Origin: Pyropia haitanensis
Lineage: Eukaryota; Rhodophyta; Bangiophyceae; Bangiales; Bangiaceae
Assembly: GCA_008729055.1 (NCBI GenBank)
Contig: SDUX01000002.1
Coordinates: 6,115,485 to 6,179,484, forward strand
DNA: 64,000 bases
Direction: 5' to 3'
The translations under genes and the position numbers were made by a program. Below are positions 1 to 14,474 of the stretch, piece by piece; position 1 is the first letter of the stretch; the number at the start of each line of letters is the position of its first letter. The notes under the pieces were generated by a model that worked only from the letters and a program-made list of their open reading frames with translations, ran no database searches and was not told the DNA's origin.

Positions 1-211
1 CGACGCGGGCGTCGCGGCCGTCCACGCGGGGCGGTCGCTGCCGCCGGGCGCCCGCATCGCCGCGTGGGCGGTAGCGACGGACGGCTTTGCGGCGAGCCGC
101 TCGGAGCTGACGCCGACGCGCAAGGTGCGGCGGGCGGTGACCGCCGCGCACTACGCGGGGGTGATTGCGCGCATGTTTGCCGACGCCCAGGGGGGGGTGA
201 CGTCATTGTGA
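1..211 (+). CDS. 3' end of a long-chain acyl-CoA synthetase-like (AMP-binding) protein
   Basis: An open frame enters from the left edge (first full codon at base 2) and stops with TGA at 209-211, giving the last 69 residues of a longer protein. The tail contains LTPTRKVRR followed by a Tyr and the ending IARMFADA. This resembles the C-terminal lid of long-chain acyl-CoA synthetases, which typically reads LTPTxKxKR, then a helix and a terminal Met-Tyr/Phe. That enzyme class activates fatty acids with ATP and CoA. Third codon positions are almost all G or C, as in the confirmed genes. The catalytic core lies outside the window, so the assignment rests on the tail only. Confidence 0.55.
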   Translation, partial: DAGVAAVHAGRSLPPGARIAAWAVATDGFAASRSELTPTRKVRRAVTAAHYAGVIARMFADAQGGVTSL

Positions 212-570
212 GGAGGGCGGGGGGGGGGCAAGAGGAGGGGGAGCGGGAGGGTGGGGGGGGGGGCAGGGGGGGAAGGCCCGTCTTGCAGGGGCCGAAGCGC
301 CCGTTAGTGTCGAGTCGTGGCCAGCGGGCACCCGTGGTCCCGCGGCCGTCGCCGACCGGTTCAACGCCGAGAGGTTGGATGGCCTACCCAGACGGGTCCG
401 ACGCAGAGGAGCGCACAGACCAGACGGGTGCGGAGAACGAAGAGACGGCGCGGCAGGCCCTCCCGCCACTTGACAAGCATCAACAGCAACACCCGCTCCA
501 CCCCCCCCCCCCACACCCACCTCTCCCACCCACCAACAGCCCGCCCCCCCCCCACCCCAATTGCCCCCCC
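212..570. other. convergent 3' spacer, no gene
   Basis: This lies between the stop of the left-edge gene (+) and the stop of the bystin gene (-). It holds several G and C runs of 7-10 bases and a C-rich stretch at about 500-570. I see no credible gene; overlapping frames here are Pro/Arg-rich translations of the runs. Confidence 0.6.
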
Positions 571-2427
571 TCACTCCATGACCACGTCGGCCATCTCCAT
601 GGCAATCACCGCCGCGTCTGGGTCGACCAACTCCCCCCGGCTGCGCGAGGAGAAGAGCTCCCGCCGCACCTCGGGCGTGATGGCCGCGTGCGGGTGCGCG
701 CGCAGCAGCCGCTTGAGCGCCCCCTTTTGCTCCGCCGTAATCACCGCCTTGTACCGCCGCGCGAGCGTCAGCAGCGCCTGGTGCCACAGCACCGGCAGCG
801 CCCGGGTGTCGGTGGTGGCGCGGCAAAAGTGGGCGACGACCTCGTCGACCACTCGGTACGGCAGGCTGTACTTTTTGTCAAGCAGCACGCGGATAAAGAT
901 GGACGCAACGCCCGAGTAGGGCCGCCCCGCAATGTGCACCAGCGCGGCGGCGGCGTGGAGCATCGGCAGGGACACCCGCGCGAGCACAGACGCAACGATG
1001 GTGGCCTCGCGGAGGGTGGTGGTGGCGGCGTCGTCCACCATTGGGAAGAGGACGCCCTTGTTAAACGCCTCGGGCTTGTACACCGCCTTTTTCAGTGCCT
1101 GGTACAGATGAAAGTTGAGCCGCTTGTTCGCGGCAATGTCCTCCAGCACATGCGGCAGGAGGACGTTGCGGAGGAACCGCTCCGCGCCGCGCGGCTTGAG
1201 CGCCGACACAAACAGGCGCGTCGCAACAAACACCGCCGCGGGGGACCACCCGTCGGGGCGGGTCAGCAGCACCACCCGCTCCCAGTCCTTGAGCGTTGGG
1301 ATAATACTAAGCGCCTTGGGCACCTTGCCGCTCTTGTAGCGCGCAAGCACCTCCCCGACCGCCCGGTAGACGGTGACGATCTTGGCGTCGGCCTCGCGGC
1401 GTGCCGCGGCCGCCGCGGCGGCCGCCTCGTCCACCTCGCCCGCAGCGGTCGCGGCGGCGGCGGCGGCCGCCGCCGCGCGCGCGTCGGCCGCCTCCTTTTC
1501 CCGGATCTTTTCGAGGATGAGGTCCGCCAGGTTGCGCCTCGGCGCCGCCGCAGGGCCCGCAAACAGCGCCAGCGCCGCCTCGTCCTCGGCCGTAATCGCG
1601 TCCGGGTCAAGGTACGCGTACCCGTCGTCGGCGCCGGCGCCGCCAGCAGCGGCCGCGTCGGCGTCGGCGGTGGTGGCAGCGGCGGCGGCGGCGGCGGCGA
1701 CAGGCGCACCCGCCGCCTCGACCAGCCACCGACCCCCGTCCCCCCCGTCGTCGCCGTCGCTGTCCGTGTCGCCGTCGCTGTCGGCAGACCCGCCCCCCGC
1801 CGCGTCGCTGCCGTCGCCGTCGCCGTCGGCGGCGGCGCCCCCCCCGAGCGTCGGCCACGCCCGCCGCTGCGCCGACGCGGCCGCCCGCCGGCGGGCGCGG
1901 CGCGCCGCCGCCGCCGCCGCCTCCTCCGTCCGGTCCTCGTCCCGCTGCTCCCGGGCGGCGCGCAGGATCTTTTCCGTCATGCCCGCGTCCAGCACCCCCG
2001 CCGCGGCGTCGTCGCCGTCTGCGTCCGCGTCAGCGTCCACGCCACCGCCGCCGTCGCTGTCGTCACTGCCGCCGCCGCCGCCGTCACCGCCGCCGCCGCC
2101 ACTGCCGCCAGCCGCGCCGGTGGCGGCGGCCTTGGCCTTTTTGGCGCCCATGGACGGCGGCGGCCCCGCGCTCCACGCACCCCGCGAACCCCCCCCGCCG
2201 GCCGAGCGGGACGCCCGCGCCGCCCGGCGCGCGTCAGCCGCGTCGGCCACCTTGCGCCGCTTGGCGCGCGCCGCGTCCCGCGCGGCCGCGCCCGCCACCG
2301 CGTCGGTCGCCTGCGCAATCACCTCCCCGAGCGGCTCCGCGTGCTGCGGGCGGGACGCCTTGTCGCCAAACCGGACCGACGCGGGGCCGGCGGTGGCGAC
2401 CAGGCGGGTGCGCTTCTTGGTCTTCAT
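571..2427 (-). CDS. BYSL: bystin (Enp1/BYSL), 40S ribosome biogenesis factor
   Basis: This encodes 618 residues. Bystin/Enp1 binds pre-40S particles in the nucleolus and nucleus and is needed for 18S rRNA processing and export. The last ~270 residues (about 349-618) form the conserved bystin domain, with recognisable blocks LKDWERVV, YKPEAFNKGVLFP, TLREATIVASVLA, PYSGVASIFIRVLLDKKY, LPYRVVDEVVAHF, LPVLWHQALLTLARRYK and ITPEVRREL. The start is the ATG at 2427 (MKTKKRTR, as basic N-termini of the family go); the frame is open further upstream but without family resemblance. The protein is longer than the usual 430-490 residues because the N-terminal half is expanded with Ala/Gly and Asp/Ser-rich tracts (about residues 75-290). 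A C-rich leader precedes the start. No intron is needed. Confidence 0.95.
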   Translation of the reverse strand: MKTKKRTRLVATAGPASVRFGDKASRPQHAEPLGEVIAQATDAVAGAAARDAARAKRRKVADAADARRAARASRSAGGGGSRGAWSAGPPPSMGAKKAKAAATGAAGGSGGGGGDGGGGGSDDSDGGGGVDADADADGDDAAAGVLDAGMTEKILRAAREQRDEDRTEEAAAAAARRARRRAAASAQRRAWPTLGGGAAADGDGDGSDAAGGGSADSDGDTDSDGDDGGDGGRWLVEAAGAPVAAAAAAAATTADADAAAAGGAGADDGYAYLDPDAITAEDEAALALFAGPAAAPRRNLADLILEKIREKEAADARAAAAAAAAATAAGEVDEAAAAAAAARREADAKIVTVYRAVGEVLARYKSGKVPKALSIIPTLKDWERVVLLTRPDGWSPAAVFVATRLFVSALKPRGAERFLRNVLLPHVLEDIAANKRLNFHLYQALKKAVYKPEAFNKGVLFPMVDDAATTTLREATIVASVLARVSLPMLHAAAALVHIAGRPYSGVASIFIRVLLDKKYSLPYRVVDEVVAHFCRATTDTRALPVLWHQALLTLARRYKAVITAEQKGALKRLLRAHPHAAITPEVRRELFSSRSRGELVDPDAAVIAMEMADVVME

Positions 2428-3520
2428 CGCGGCCAGCGGCGGGGCGGGGCGGGGCGGGCGGCGGCGGAGGGGGGAAGTGGGGACGGGGGTGGGACGGGAG
2501 AGGTTGACTCGTACGCGGGAAGTGCGTGTCAGGCTTGGGTGGAAGGAGGCGACCGTCTGCGGCGTGATGCACAGACAGGAAAACGAAGCAGCTGGTGGGT
2601 CCCGGACGTTGCGTCGACGACAGGGGCGTGCGACAGGAGGCGCTCGTGAACAGGAAGAGGAGACGGAACGACGGCGGCGTGCCGGCGTGGTTTGGCAGTT
2701 GAGCCTTCTCAGTGCACTTGGCACAATAAGTACACCCAACGATCCCATGTACTTGCAGTACCAGCACGTTCATGAAAATATGAAAACGGATACCAGGACC
2801 ACCTTAACGGCACCGCGCCCCCGGCCACGCCCAAGGCGCAGACGAAAAAAAAAGAAAAACGCCGTCGCGACCACGCCGCCGCGACCACGCCGCCGCGCCA
2901 GCAACACGCCCAAGCCGCCGTGCCTGCCGCGACGCACCGCCGCCACGGCCACCACCACTGCCGCCTCCAACAGCCGCGTCGAGCGCGGCAAACGCCACGG
3001 CGGGCGCCCGCCGCCGCCGCTGCCGTGTCGCAGATGGACGCGGGAAGGGCGAACAGCCGCGGCGGCTGCTACTACGTACGCGCGCCTGTTTCCATCCCGC
3101 CGCCGCTGTCGCGAGGGGAGGGACGCCGCAGCGGGGACGACGGCCCCCCACGCACCGCTCTTCCTCCATCGAGCGGCACCCCAGGCAAGACTCTGTACCG
3201 TCCCGCGCAAGGAGGGCGGGCGGCACAGGGAGGCGCGGCTGGCATGCCCGCCTGCTGCGCGCACGGGCCCGCCACAGGAGCGCACAGGACGCAGCGGCAG
3301 ACTGCCGCGGCTGTGACAGCCAAAAGACAGTCGAGCGGAGACGCACCGGCGGCGTGGCGGTGGTGACAACGCGTGCCGCGGGACGTCACGTCGGGATACA
3401 CGCCACGGCGGAGCACAACGACCCGGCCGTGGCCAGAGTGCCGGCGTACCGCAGGGGGGCGACCCCCAACAGGGACGGCGACTGCACGCCGAGGCGGTTG
3501 ACCAGCCACCCCCCCCCCCG
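2428..3520. other. spacer between bystin start and mid-SUN gene stop
   Basis: The first ~100 bases next to bystin are pyrimidine-rich on the minus strand and probably form its 5' leader. Around 2690-2860 the sequence is less GC-rich, including an A-run of 9 near 2846. The rest is Arg/Ala/Pro-type open frame on both strands with no recognisable protein. No gene called. Confidence 0.5.
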
Positions 3521-6755
<3,235 letters not shown>

Positions 6756-7186
6756 GGGAGCGTGGACGCCTGGGCCGGCGCCGGCGAGGGCGGCGCGGGA
6801 TCGGAAGCGCCCGACGGTCGGGGGAGCAGCTCGTCGTCGCAACAGGATGAACACAAACGGTGAGGAGGAGCAGGTTGGCGGCTGACAGCAAGTAAGTGGC
6901 AAACCAGAATGGGAAACCCAAGATAGGTCTCTACAGAGACAGACGCCTGCTGTTCGCAATCTGAATACAGTATTTATGTGGGAGTTGCGTAAGAACGTTC
7001 GCCGTGCAGACAGCGTCGCCTCCGCTCGGCCGCCCCATCGAGGACGGCCTCTCCCGCCCCGCCCCCCAACCTCCCGCCTTCATCCCTCATCCTCACTTTT
7101 GTCTCTTCTGCCCCCCCTCCCTGAACCTTTTCTTCTGGTTCTCCCCCCCCCCCGAGCGCCGCGTATCGGCCCCCCCGCCTTCCCGG
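6756..7186. promoter_or_regulatory. divergent intergenic region, probable bidirectional promoter
   Basis: 431 bases separate the start of the mid-SUN gene (-) from the start of bS16m (+), so both promoters must lie here or overlap. The middle (about 6860-7000) is relatively AT-rich. The 150 bases before the bS16m ATG are strongly pyrimidine-rich on the coding strand, including C runs near 7143-7153. I see no clear TATA box. Confidence 0.5.
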
Positions 7187-7945
7187 ATGGTCGTCCGCAT
7201 CCGGCTCGCCCGCTGGGGCCGCCGCCACCTCCCCTTCTTCCGCATCGTCGTGGCGGACGGGCGGTCCCCCCGGGATGGCCGCCACCTCGACGTCGTTGGG
7301 AGCTACAACGCGGCGGGCCACAGCGCCGCCGAGGTCGCCGCGCGGGTGAAGCGGGTGGAGCTCGACGTGGCGCGCATCAAGTACTGGCTGTCGGTGGGCG
7401 CGCAGCCGAGTGACACGGGTACGTGCGTGATGCTTGTGTACAGGGAGCTGGCAGAGGGAGGGAGGTGGGGGGCCCGTCGAGCCGGAGTTTTGTGTAGGCT
7501 GGTGGGCGCTCCTTTCCGACGTCCATTTTTTGCAGACCAGAACTGACGTTGCGTTGGTGCTCCGGTCGGCTTGCCTTTTCTCCGTTCTGCTGCCATTTTA
7601 CCACGCTGCCACGTCCCCGCCCCCTCCCTCCGCCCCCCCTGCCCCCCCCCCCGCTGCACCGCAAACCCCGACTCTCCCCCCCTCCCGCCCATTTTTCTTC
7701 CTCCGTTCCCCCTCCGCTCAGTGGCCCGCCTCCTCGGCTATGCCGGCATCCTGCCGAGGCCACCCCTGTCGCGGGCGGCCCACAAGATCCCCGCCACCGT
7801 CCGGCGGGTCAGCCTACCCGAAACGCCGCTGGTGGCCGCGATAGCGACGATGGCGCCTCCCCCGCCGTCCCTGGCAGACGCCCTCGGCGGGGAGGGGGGG
7901 GAGGCGGCGGGGGTGGTGCGCCAGCCGGCGGCGGCGTCGAGGTAG
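7187..7945 (+). CDS. MRPS16: mitochondrial ribosomal protein bS16m, two exons
   Basis: Exon 1 is 7187-7418 and exon 2 is 7722-7945. The 303-base intron begins GTACGTGCG at 7419 and ends in a pyrimidine-rich tract and CAG at 7721. Splicing gives 151 residues. The N-terminus MVVRIRLARWGRR, then PFFRIVVADGRSPRDGR, GSYN, and the junction GAQPSDT-VARLLGYAGI match the bS16 family, where this block reads GAQPSDTVxxLL. bS16 is a small-subunit protein. Because eukaryotic cytosolic ribosomes lack it, this one serves an organelle; mitochondrion is likeliest, since red algal plastids usually encode their own rps16. No classical targeting peptide precedes MVVRIRLARW, as is common for bS16m. The tail after the fold (PETPLVAAIA onward) is Ala/Gly-rich. 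It is the only gene here whose intron is convincing. Confidence 0.9.
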
Positions 7946-8495
7946 GCGGTCGCCGTCGGGGGCGTCCGCGGGTGGTGCGGCGGGGGTCAGGAGGCCGCTC
8001 TTGTGGATACTGCGGGTGTCGTCCCCTGCTCGCTTTCTTCTGTTTCCGTGCGTTGTCGAGAGCGGGTGCCTCCCGTGGTCTGTCGGTATTTTTCTTTTTC
8101 CGTGTGCTGCCCGCGGTCCCTGTCTCGTCTTTTGCTTTGTCTCCCATGTGTCTTTGTGTCTGCTGCCACATTTCGCGACCCAATTTCCTCGTGATCCCCT
8201 CCTCCTGCGTCTACTTTCCCGGAAGCTGTCCGAAAATCCACCGGTGAGTCGCATGCCCCGAGCTCGTCGCCGCCACCCCCACAGGACGACCACCTCACCG
8301 TCGTCGGGCGCAGCGCGGTGCCACCAGTCACCCCGCCCACCAGCTTCTCGCCGTCTTCCGTCCCATCTGGCTGGTCACCCCACCTCCCGCACACGTCGAT
8401 CCCTAGACCTGCTGGTCATTCGGTGGCCAATTCACTTGTTTCACCCCTTGCTGGCCTTTGCCACCCTCCCCCCATTGAATCTCAGACGGAGGCAC
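7946..8495. other. spacer after bS16m, no clear gene
   Basis: Sequence of mixed composition with pyrimidine-rich stretches around 8030-8230. A donor-like CCG/GTGAGTCGC near 8243 and an acceptor-like pyrimidine tract ending ATCTCAG at about 8484 suggest an old intron leading into the coding remnant that follows. No start codon or product can be assigned. Confidence 0.35.
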
Positions 8496-8953
8496 ATGCG
8501 CTTACTCGAGCGGGCGGTGGGCGGGGAGCTTGACGCCGTGCTGCACGGCCACCCCGTGCCGCCGCAGTCGCCGCCGCCGCCGCTGCTGCCGCTGCCGCCG
8601 TGGCGAGGTCGCCCGACCCGTGGGACGTCAACGCCCTCTCCACCATCGCCTCGGAGTCGCTGCTGCCTGCGACACTCCTCGTCTAGTACACCGCCGCGCT
8701 CGCGGGTCACGTATCCAACACGCTCGCCCTCGCCTTTGACGTCGAGGCGGCACTCCTCGCCGACCTCACCGGCTGCTGGCGCGCCCCGGCTGGTACCGCC
8801 GTGCGGGTAACGCTAGCCAACGCGTGGGCGTCGCTAGAGAGGGCGGCGACGGCGGCGGCGGCAGCGGCGGCGGCGGTGCCCCCGAGCAAGCCCCCCCCTC
8901 CTCCCACCTGCGGGGCGCGGCTCGAACTGGCGTCGTGGTCGGCTACGGCGTGA
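8496..8953 (+). pseudogene. decayed coding sequence with in-frame stop and frame change
   Basis: A protein-like frame begins MRLLERAVGGELDAVLHG at 8496 and, after one frame change in the CCG-rich stretch near 8570-8600, continues as DPWDVNALSTIASESLLPATLLV. It is cut by TAG at 8684-8686, then resumes in the same frame as YTAALAGHVSNTLALAFDVE and LLADLTGCWRAPAGT to a TGA at 8951-8953. Third codon positions in the later part are about 86% G/C, lower than intact genes here but far from random. I do not recognise the family. The most likely reading is a gene remnant; an assembly error or unrecognised introns are alternatives. Confidence 0.4.
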
Positions 8954-11900
8954 TCCTGCACCCATGCTTTTAAGTTCTGAACGACAATTGCGACTGTCCC
9001 TCTCGGGTCCAGACACCGTGTCGCGGAGGAGGTCATTGCCCGAACCGCGCCGGTACGGACGACTCCATCCTAACAGCAACAGCAATGGAAACATCTGTCC
9101 CACTGTCGTCGACCCTTTTTGAACGCGGCACCAAGTAGTACCATGCCGTGCGGCGTATTTTGTTACCCCGCGCTGTGTAGACCTATTGGCTACGTGGCCG
9201 CCTTTTTTGCTCGCACCCACGATCACTTTGTTTGCGGGCGCGAGCGAATGTCGCTGCGCCAGCGGCTCCCCCCCACATCACTGGCCTCGTACGCCAAGCA
9301 TGCGCACCTTCCCGCACCCACGCCCTTCGTGGCTGGCACGGCCGCTTCAACCCGTCCACCTCAGGGCTCAGACCCGCCCCCCCCCCTCCCCCTTCCCACC
9401 CTGGCCTCCACAGTCGATCCTCTGCAGGCCGCCCCCCCCTTGTGGAGGCCGCCCGTATTCTGCTGAGCACGTTCGCTTTGCTGGCAGCTCTTGCGACGTC
9501 GGTGCCACCGTGCGGGTCGACGGCATGGCTGCTGGCAGTGTCCCACAAAAGCCTTGGGCACATGCCAGGTGTGGGAGGGGGCACCACGCAGGACCGTCCT
9601 GACGGCCGAGCCCTGGGCGCTTTTGGGTGCAGTCAGAGCCGTGGGGCGGGGGTGGGTCCGGTGCGGGGTTCGTCGTTGGAGCTGCCTTCTATCGGCAAGC
9701 CACGCCCCCACAGGAGCACTGGGGAAAAGATCCATGCCTGGGACGCCTCCGCGGCTGCCAGGCGGCTGAGCTGGAGGCAACAGACGCGGCGGGCGGCCGT
9801 GAGCGTCTGCGGGCCCCGGCGCCGTGGTTGTTGGGGCTCGGGCCCCATCATCCAAAGCACCCAGCGCTGCTGCCCGGGGCAGCCCGCGCTTGGACCGAGA
9901 AGCCTGACGAGCGGCCGGCACAGTTTGGACATGGTGCGCCGGGCGCCTCCAGCCGCCGGCTCACTCCGGGCGGCGGTGACCTCTCACACGCTGGCCCAAC
10001 ACCCCTGGTCGGGCCCGTGAAGTGGGGGCCTCCATAGTGCCCAGAGCCGCCCCATTCCTGTGCCCTTCCTAACAACCGGGCCGCAGCGCCAACGTGACGT
10101 GCAGCAGCGTGCTGGGCTCGTCTCGAGCGGTCCAAGGTCTCGGCGCCCGCCGGTGGGGAACATGGACAAAAAAGAAAAGCGCCAGCCAATGCACGATCCC
10201 CCGTGCCAAGGCAGATGAGACCCGACTGACGTGCCAACAGAGGCGCGGCGGGAGTGTGCCATTTCGACGCAACGCTTACACAAACGGTCCGCAGCTGACT
10301 CGAGCTTATCGGGGCAGGGTGCACGCGCCCCCGGCACCCCAGGAGCGCACCCTGGAAGGCAAGACCCCATGCCCCCCCCCGGCGGCCTTACCTCCTCGCC
10401 CATCCTAGACATCTGCACGGCTCTGACGCCGACCCGATTCCGAATGAAGATCCCTGATTGGCTACGAAAGGGGCTGGCGGCGCTTCAATACCCTCGACAG
10501 GCAGATCTTGGAGGCGCAATGAGATCCATCGTGCCATCCTGAAGAGATTCGAGGGAAATCTCGAGAGGCACTGCTGGCAGGATGTGCTCGGGTTTGACTC
10601 CAGGGTTGCAGGAAGGGATACGTGAGGGTGTTCGCAGAGGGTGTACCAGCGTATACCCTCTGAGCCAACTTGCCACTCGAGAGTGTCCCACTTGCGGGGT
10701 CCTGCGTGAATGCGCAGCAGGGACCCTTCATGCGTGCCGCGTGCCAACGTTGAGCAGGGGGGCAGGCTTACGAGCCGTCAGGCCGCCCCGATCCGCCTAA
10801 CCCCCCCCGCCTCGCCGACAGTCGGCTTTGATCCCATCAGACTGTACCCGACAAGTGCATCGTCTATAGTTTCCTTCCTGTCCAAGGACCCCCGGCTCCG
10901 AGCCATCCCGGGGCGCCCCGGCAGTAAGACAGAGGTGGCGCGGGTCACGACAAGCGCCAGTCATCGTGCTCAATGGACAGCCACGGGAACCGAGCGTGGA
11001 CCCGGGACGGCCACAAGGGGGGGCGCTCTTGTGGGGCGGGGGGGGGCGGTCAGCGCGGGTCTGTCTCAGGGCATCGCCGACGCAAAAAATGTCGATTGTT
11101 CCTGCGTCAGAAACAATTTTCACAGAGTTGCGACACACTTTGATTTGGGATCATTCGTGTTTCATCGTCCACTCCCTCGTGCGGTGTCGGCCGCTGCAAC
11201 CTCGATCTGGTACCGGGCCCCTCTTCTGTCCCCAGACCAGGCCACTCCTCGCAGTGGGGCACGTCGTCGACCGAGGGCTCGGCCGAGTGTCCTTCAGCGC
11301 ATCCAGTCAACAGGAGCGACATGCGTGGCCAACCCTGACGTCCATCATCCAATCTAGACAGGTGGGACTCGGATGGTGGACGCGCAGAGTGGTATTGATA
11401 GCCATCGATGCACATCCTGTCACCCCCACTGTGCTTGAATGGCCCTCGTTGCTGGCAACCTCCCCGGCAGGGGTCACGATGGGCTGGTGGCTGTGTGTAG
11501 CGACTGTGGTCCACTGGCCCCCACCCCTACCCGGGACGCCTAGGCAAGGCAGCAGCGACACAGATAGCACGTGGTGGAGATGGTCCCTTGAGTATCCCCT
11601 GGTCGGGCAGTTCCACCACCCCCGTGTGTGCCCTCCGTACGGCTCCCGCACCCGTACAGTCTTGACCCACTACCTGGGCGGCCATCTCAGGTGCAAGACC
11701 ACCATGCGTGGCCGACATGACGAGGCAGTTTTGGGCCTTGGAGAGCGCCGACGGGGGACGTCCTTTGGCCACGTCGTCCGCGAGAAATGAGCCCACCACT
11801 GTCGCCTGTCCTTTGTCGCTCGCGTCGGGACGGCTGCTGACCAGCACACGGAGCGTCGGCCAGGTCAGCCTACAACACGCACCTCCGGAGGCATCCTGCA

Positions 11901-13419
11901 CGCGCGCTTCCCACAACATCGAGGAGCCGCGGCTCTGCGGTGTTGTGCGACCACGACCTTGGCCACACGGACGTGCCCATGTCGGTGGGGAAGGAAAAAT
12001 TCCTTGCGAAAGGAGACGCCCACAGCAGTAGCAGCTGCTGAGGGGCTCTCGGACGTCTGGGGTAGCCGCGATCGCTGCCGCATCGTCCTTTGCAGACCAA
12101 CCGCCATGGCCACCCGCGGTGTGCGTGGGTGGCTGCCGCCTATGGGGCAGCACGTCCCGCGACGCGACCGTCAGGATGAGCTGCCGAGCCCACAGGACTG
12201 GCCGCCGGGTGCTTGGGGCGGGCCCGTGCCGCCGCCTGTGGCTAGGGAGCGCGCCCGCAGGGCGCCCAGCGAAGCGCGCCGCGCCTGCCGCCGGCCGCTG
12301 GTGGGGGCTTGCTGGTCGCCCCACACGGTGGCGGCGCGGCTCTGGCGGGGTGACTGACGGCGGCGGTCGCCCGCCACGGCGGTGGCTGTGGGCAGGCAAA
12401 CGACCTGTGCGGGTGCTTCGGTGCCACGGACGATGGGAGCACTCGCTGCTCTTCCACTCTCTTGTCTGGCAGCGGAGTGGGGAGAGTGGGTCTCATCCAC
12501 AGATTGGCAGTGATTGTTTGAATCGTAGTACCAAGTCGTCACACGAGGCCGCGGCCGACGCCGACCGCGACCGACAAAGATGCACACGCCGCCGCCGATC
12601 CCCAGGCCCGCGTGGGACACACCCGAGGCGCGTCCTCGGCGAGGCCCGCCGCGGCTGTCCCACCCCCACTTGCAGCGACCGGCAGCGGTGGCGGGCGGGT
12701 CGTGCCGTGGCGCCACGAGGGGGCGCCCCGCCCCGCGCGGCGGTCAGTGGGGTGGCTCGCGGCGGGCGGGGGGGGGTGGCGCTGCCGCGGCCGCCGCCGC
12801 GACCAGCCGCAGCCTCCGCGGCCCCGGGCGCCAGTGGCTGGCTGGCCAGCGGCAGGGGGGGGGGGGCAGGCGGCTGCGCGGCGGGCCCGTGTGCGCTCGC
12901 AGGGGGGGTGGGACGGCCCCCCGCAGTGCCACCCCCCCCCCCCCTCCCCGTCGGCAGCGGCAGCGGAAGCGTCGGCGGCGGCAGCGGCGGCAGCGGCGGC
13001 GGCGGCAGCGTCGGCGGGGGCGGCGGGGGCAGGGGCGGCGGCGGCCGCTGCCGACGCGGCTCGGCTGAGCACGCGCCCGCGCCTGCCGCGCGGCCGCGGG
13101 CGGTCACTCGTGCATGGCACCGACAATGGCGACGGGCGTGGCGTGGCCGTTTGGGGGGGGGACGCGGATGGTGGGGGGTGGGGGGGAGGGGGTGCTAGCA
13201 GCGGCTGTCTCGTTTGGTGGGTGCTCCGCCTCCTCCGCGCGCCGCGGCGGCTGCCGACCGCCAAGCGCGGCGTTGGCGGCGGCGGCGGCGGGCGGGGGGC
13301 GTGTGGGGGTAGGTTGGGGGGATGCGGGAGGATGGGTGGGGTGGGGGTGGGGGAGTTGAGGAGGGGGCGACGGTGGGTATGGGGGGGGACGCCAGGCTCC
13401 CCGCGCCGCTCTGCCCCCT
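8954..13419. other. 4.5-kb gene-poor region of mixed composition
   Basis: From 8954 to about 12500 GC content drops and codon third positions show no strong G/C bias in any frame. Open frames of 90-290 codons exist on both strands but contradict one another. The most protein-like is on the minus strand at 11527-12399 (290 codons, internal Met at 11731); it shows no known motif and may be chance or an old transposon remnant. From 12560 on the sequence returns to GC-rich, Arg/Pro/Gly-coding low complexity with G runs. No promoter, RNA gene or mobile element could be recognised. Confidence 0.45.
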
Positions 13420-13843
13420 GTGACGTGTCGCTACCCGCTGTCGGCGGTGGCGGGCACCCTGGCTGCCGCCGCGGCCGCTACCGTCGTTGGCGGGGCGGCC
13501 GCGCAGGCGCGGCGGACCCGCCGACGGGGGGTGGCGGTGGGCACGGCGGTGGCACTGTCCGCGCTCCCCCCCCAATCATCCTTCCCCCCCACGCCGCCCC
13601 CCCTACCCGCTCCGCCACCTTCCGCGCGGGCGCGCGGGCAGCGCGGCGGCGCTAGCAGACGCCGCGCCTGGCCACACAGGCGGGGTTCCGCCCACCGCCG
13701 TGGCCGCCATGGCCAACCGCGGCGGTCTGCCACCTAACCCCGGCGGCGCGTGCCATGGGGCCGTCTCGGGCGCTGCCGTGCTCCCCATCGATGCTCACGT
13801 ACGGGCACTCGCCCACAGGCGGTCGCCAACAGTAGAGACATGA
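13420..13843 (+). pseudogene. possible remnant of a small membrane protein gene
   Basis: Two protein-like pieces lie close together in different frames. One (about 13420-13570) reads as a hydrophobic helix, LSAVAGTLAAAAAATVVGG, and a second, VAVGTAVALSALP. The other (13640-13843) reads PPTAVAAMANRGGLPPNPGG and AVLPIDAHVRALAH to a TGA. Third positions are about 88% G/C in the first piece but about 74% in the second, so decay is plausible. A C-rich stretch separates them and could hide a frame shift or intron. Family unknown; low confidence. Confidence 0.22.
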
Positions 13844-14474
13844 ACGGCGAGGGGGGGGAGTCCGTGACACCCGCCGCCAATAACATTAAACGGGCACGCA
13901 CAGGCTAGCAGGCTAGGAGGACAGAGACGGCACTCGTACACCAGGCATCACACACTAACCACACGCAGCGCACCAGGCGGCTCGCACCACACACACAAAG
14001 CACCACCCAGCTGCCCACACGCACAGGCGCACACACAAGCCATGGACACGGCGGGAGCCAAGAGGACGGAAAAAGGGATCGGATATCCACAAAAAAAAAG
14101 AGGGAGTACACAAAGACGGACCAAAGGGGGTCCAAGTGGCCACAAGAGAACACACGTACACGCACGCACACACGTGCACCATCAGTTGGGGCGCCGCCCG
14201 TCGGGCGGCGACGCGACACCCACCGAGCTCCGCGCCGCCCAAACGACCAGCAGGTGGCACGGGAAGTGCGAAAAGAAGAAAGAAAAGCACTGCTCGATCA
14301 CCATGGCCCACGAGCAGGCCGCCAGCCCTGGACGCGCCCCTCATCGACCAACAAGATGTCGAACACCGCTGTTGTTCACGCGCCGCGCGGCAGACCTTGC
14401 GTGCGGATGTCCACCGCTGGTCGCCACCACCTAGGCGTGGCAGGTTGCTCTGCCACAGGGGGGTGGACGCCCCC
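13844..14474. other. 3' flank of the cyclin gene, lower GC
   Basis: About 630 bases with CA-rich stretches (13940-14190) and an A-run of 9 near 14090. They directly follow the cyclin stop on the minus strand and may include its 3' untranslated region. Nothing else recognised. Confidence 0.4.

Noticed and set aside
64..2649. Very long plus-strand open frame opposite bystin
   Set aside because: It is Arg/Pro/Ala translation of the complement of a confirmed gene; extreme GC removes stop codons from opposite frames.
9232..10020. 262-codon frame as a gene
   Set aside because: Overlapping frames on both strands are equally open, codon bias is absent and no motif is seen.
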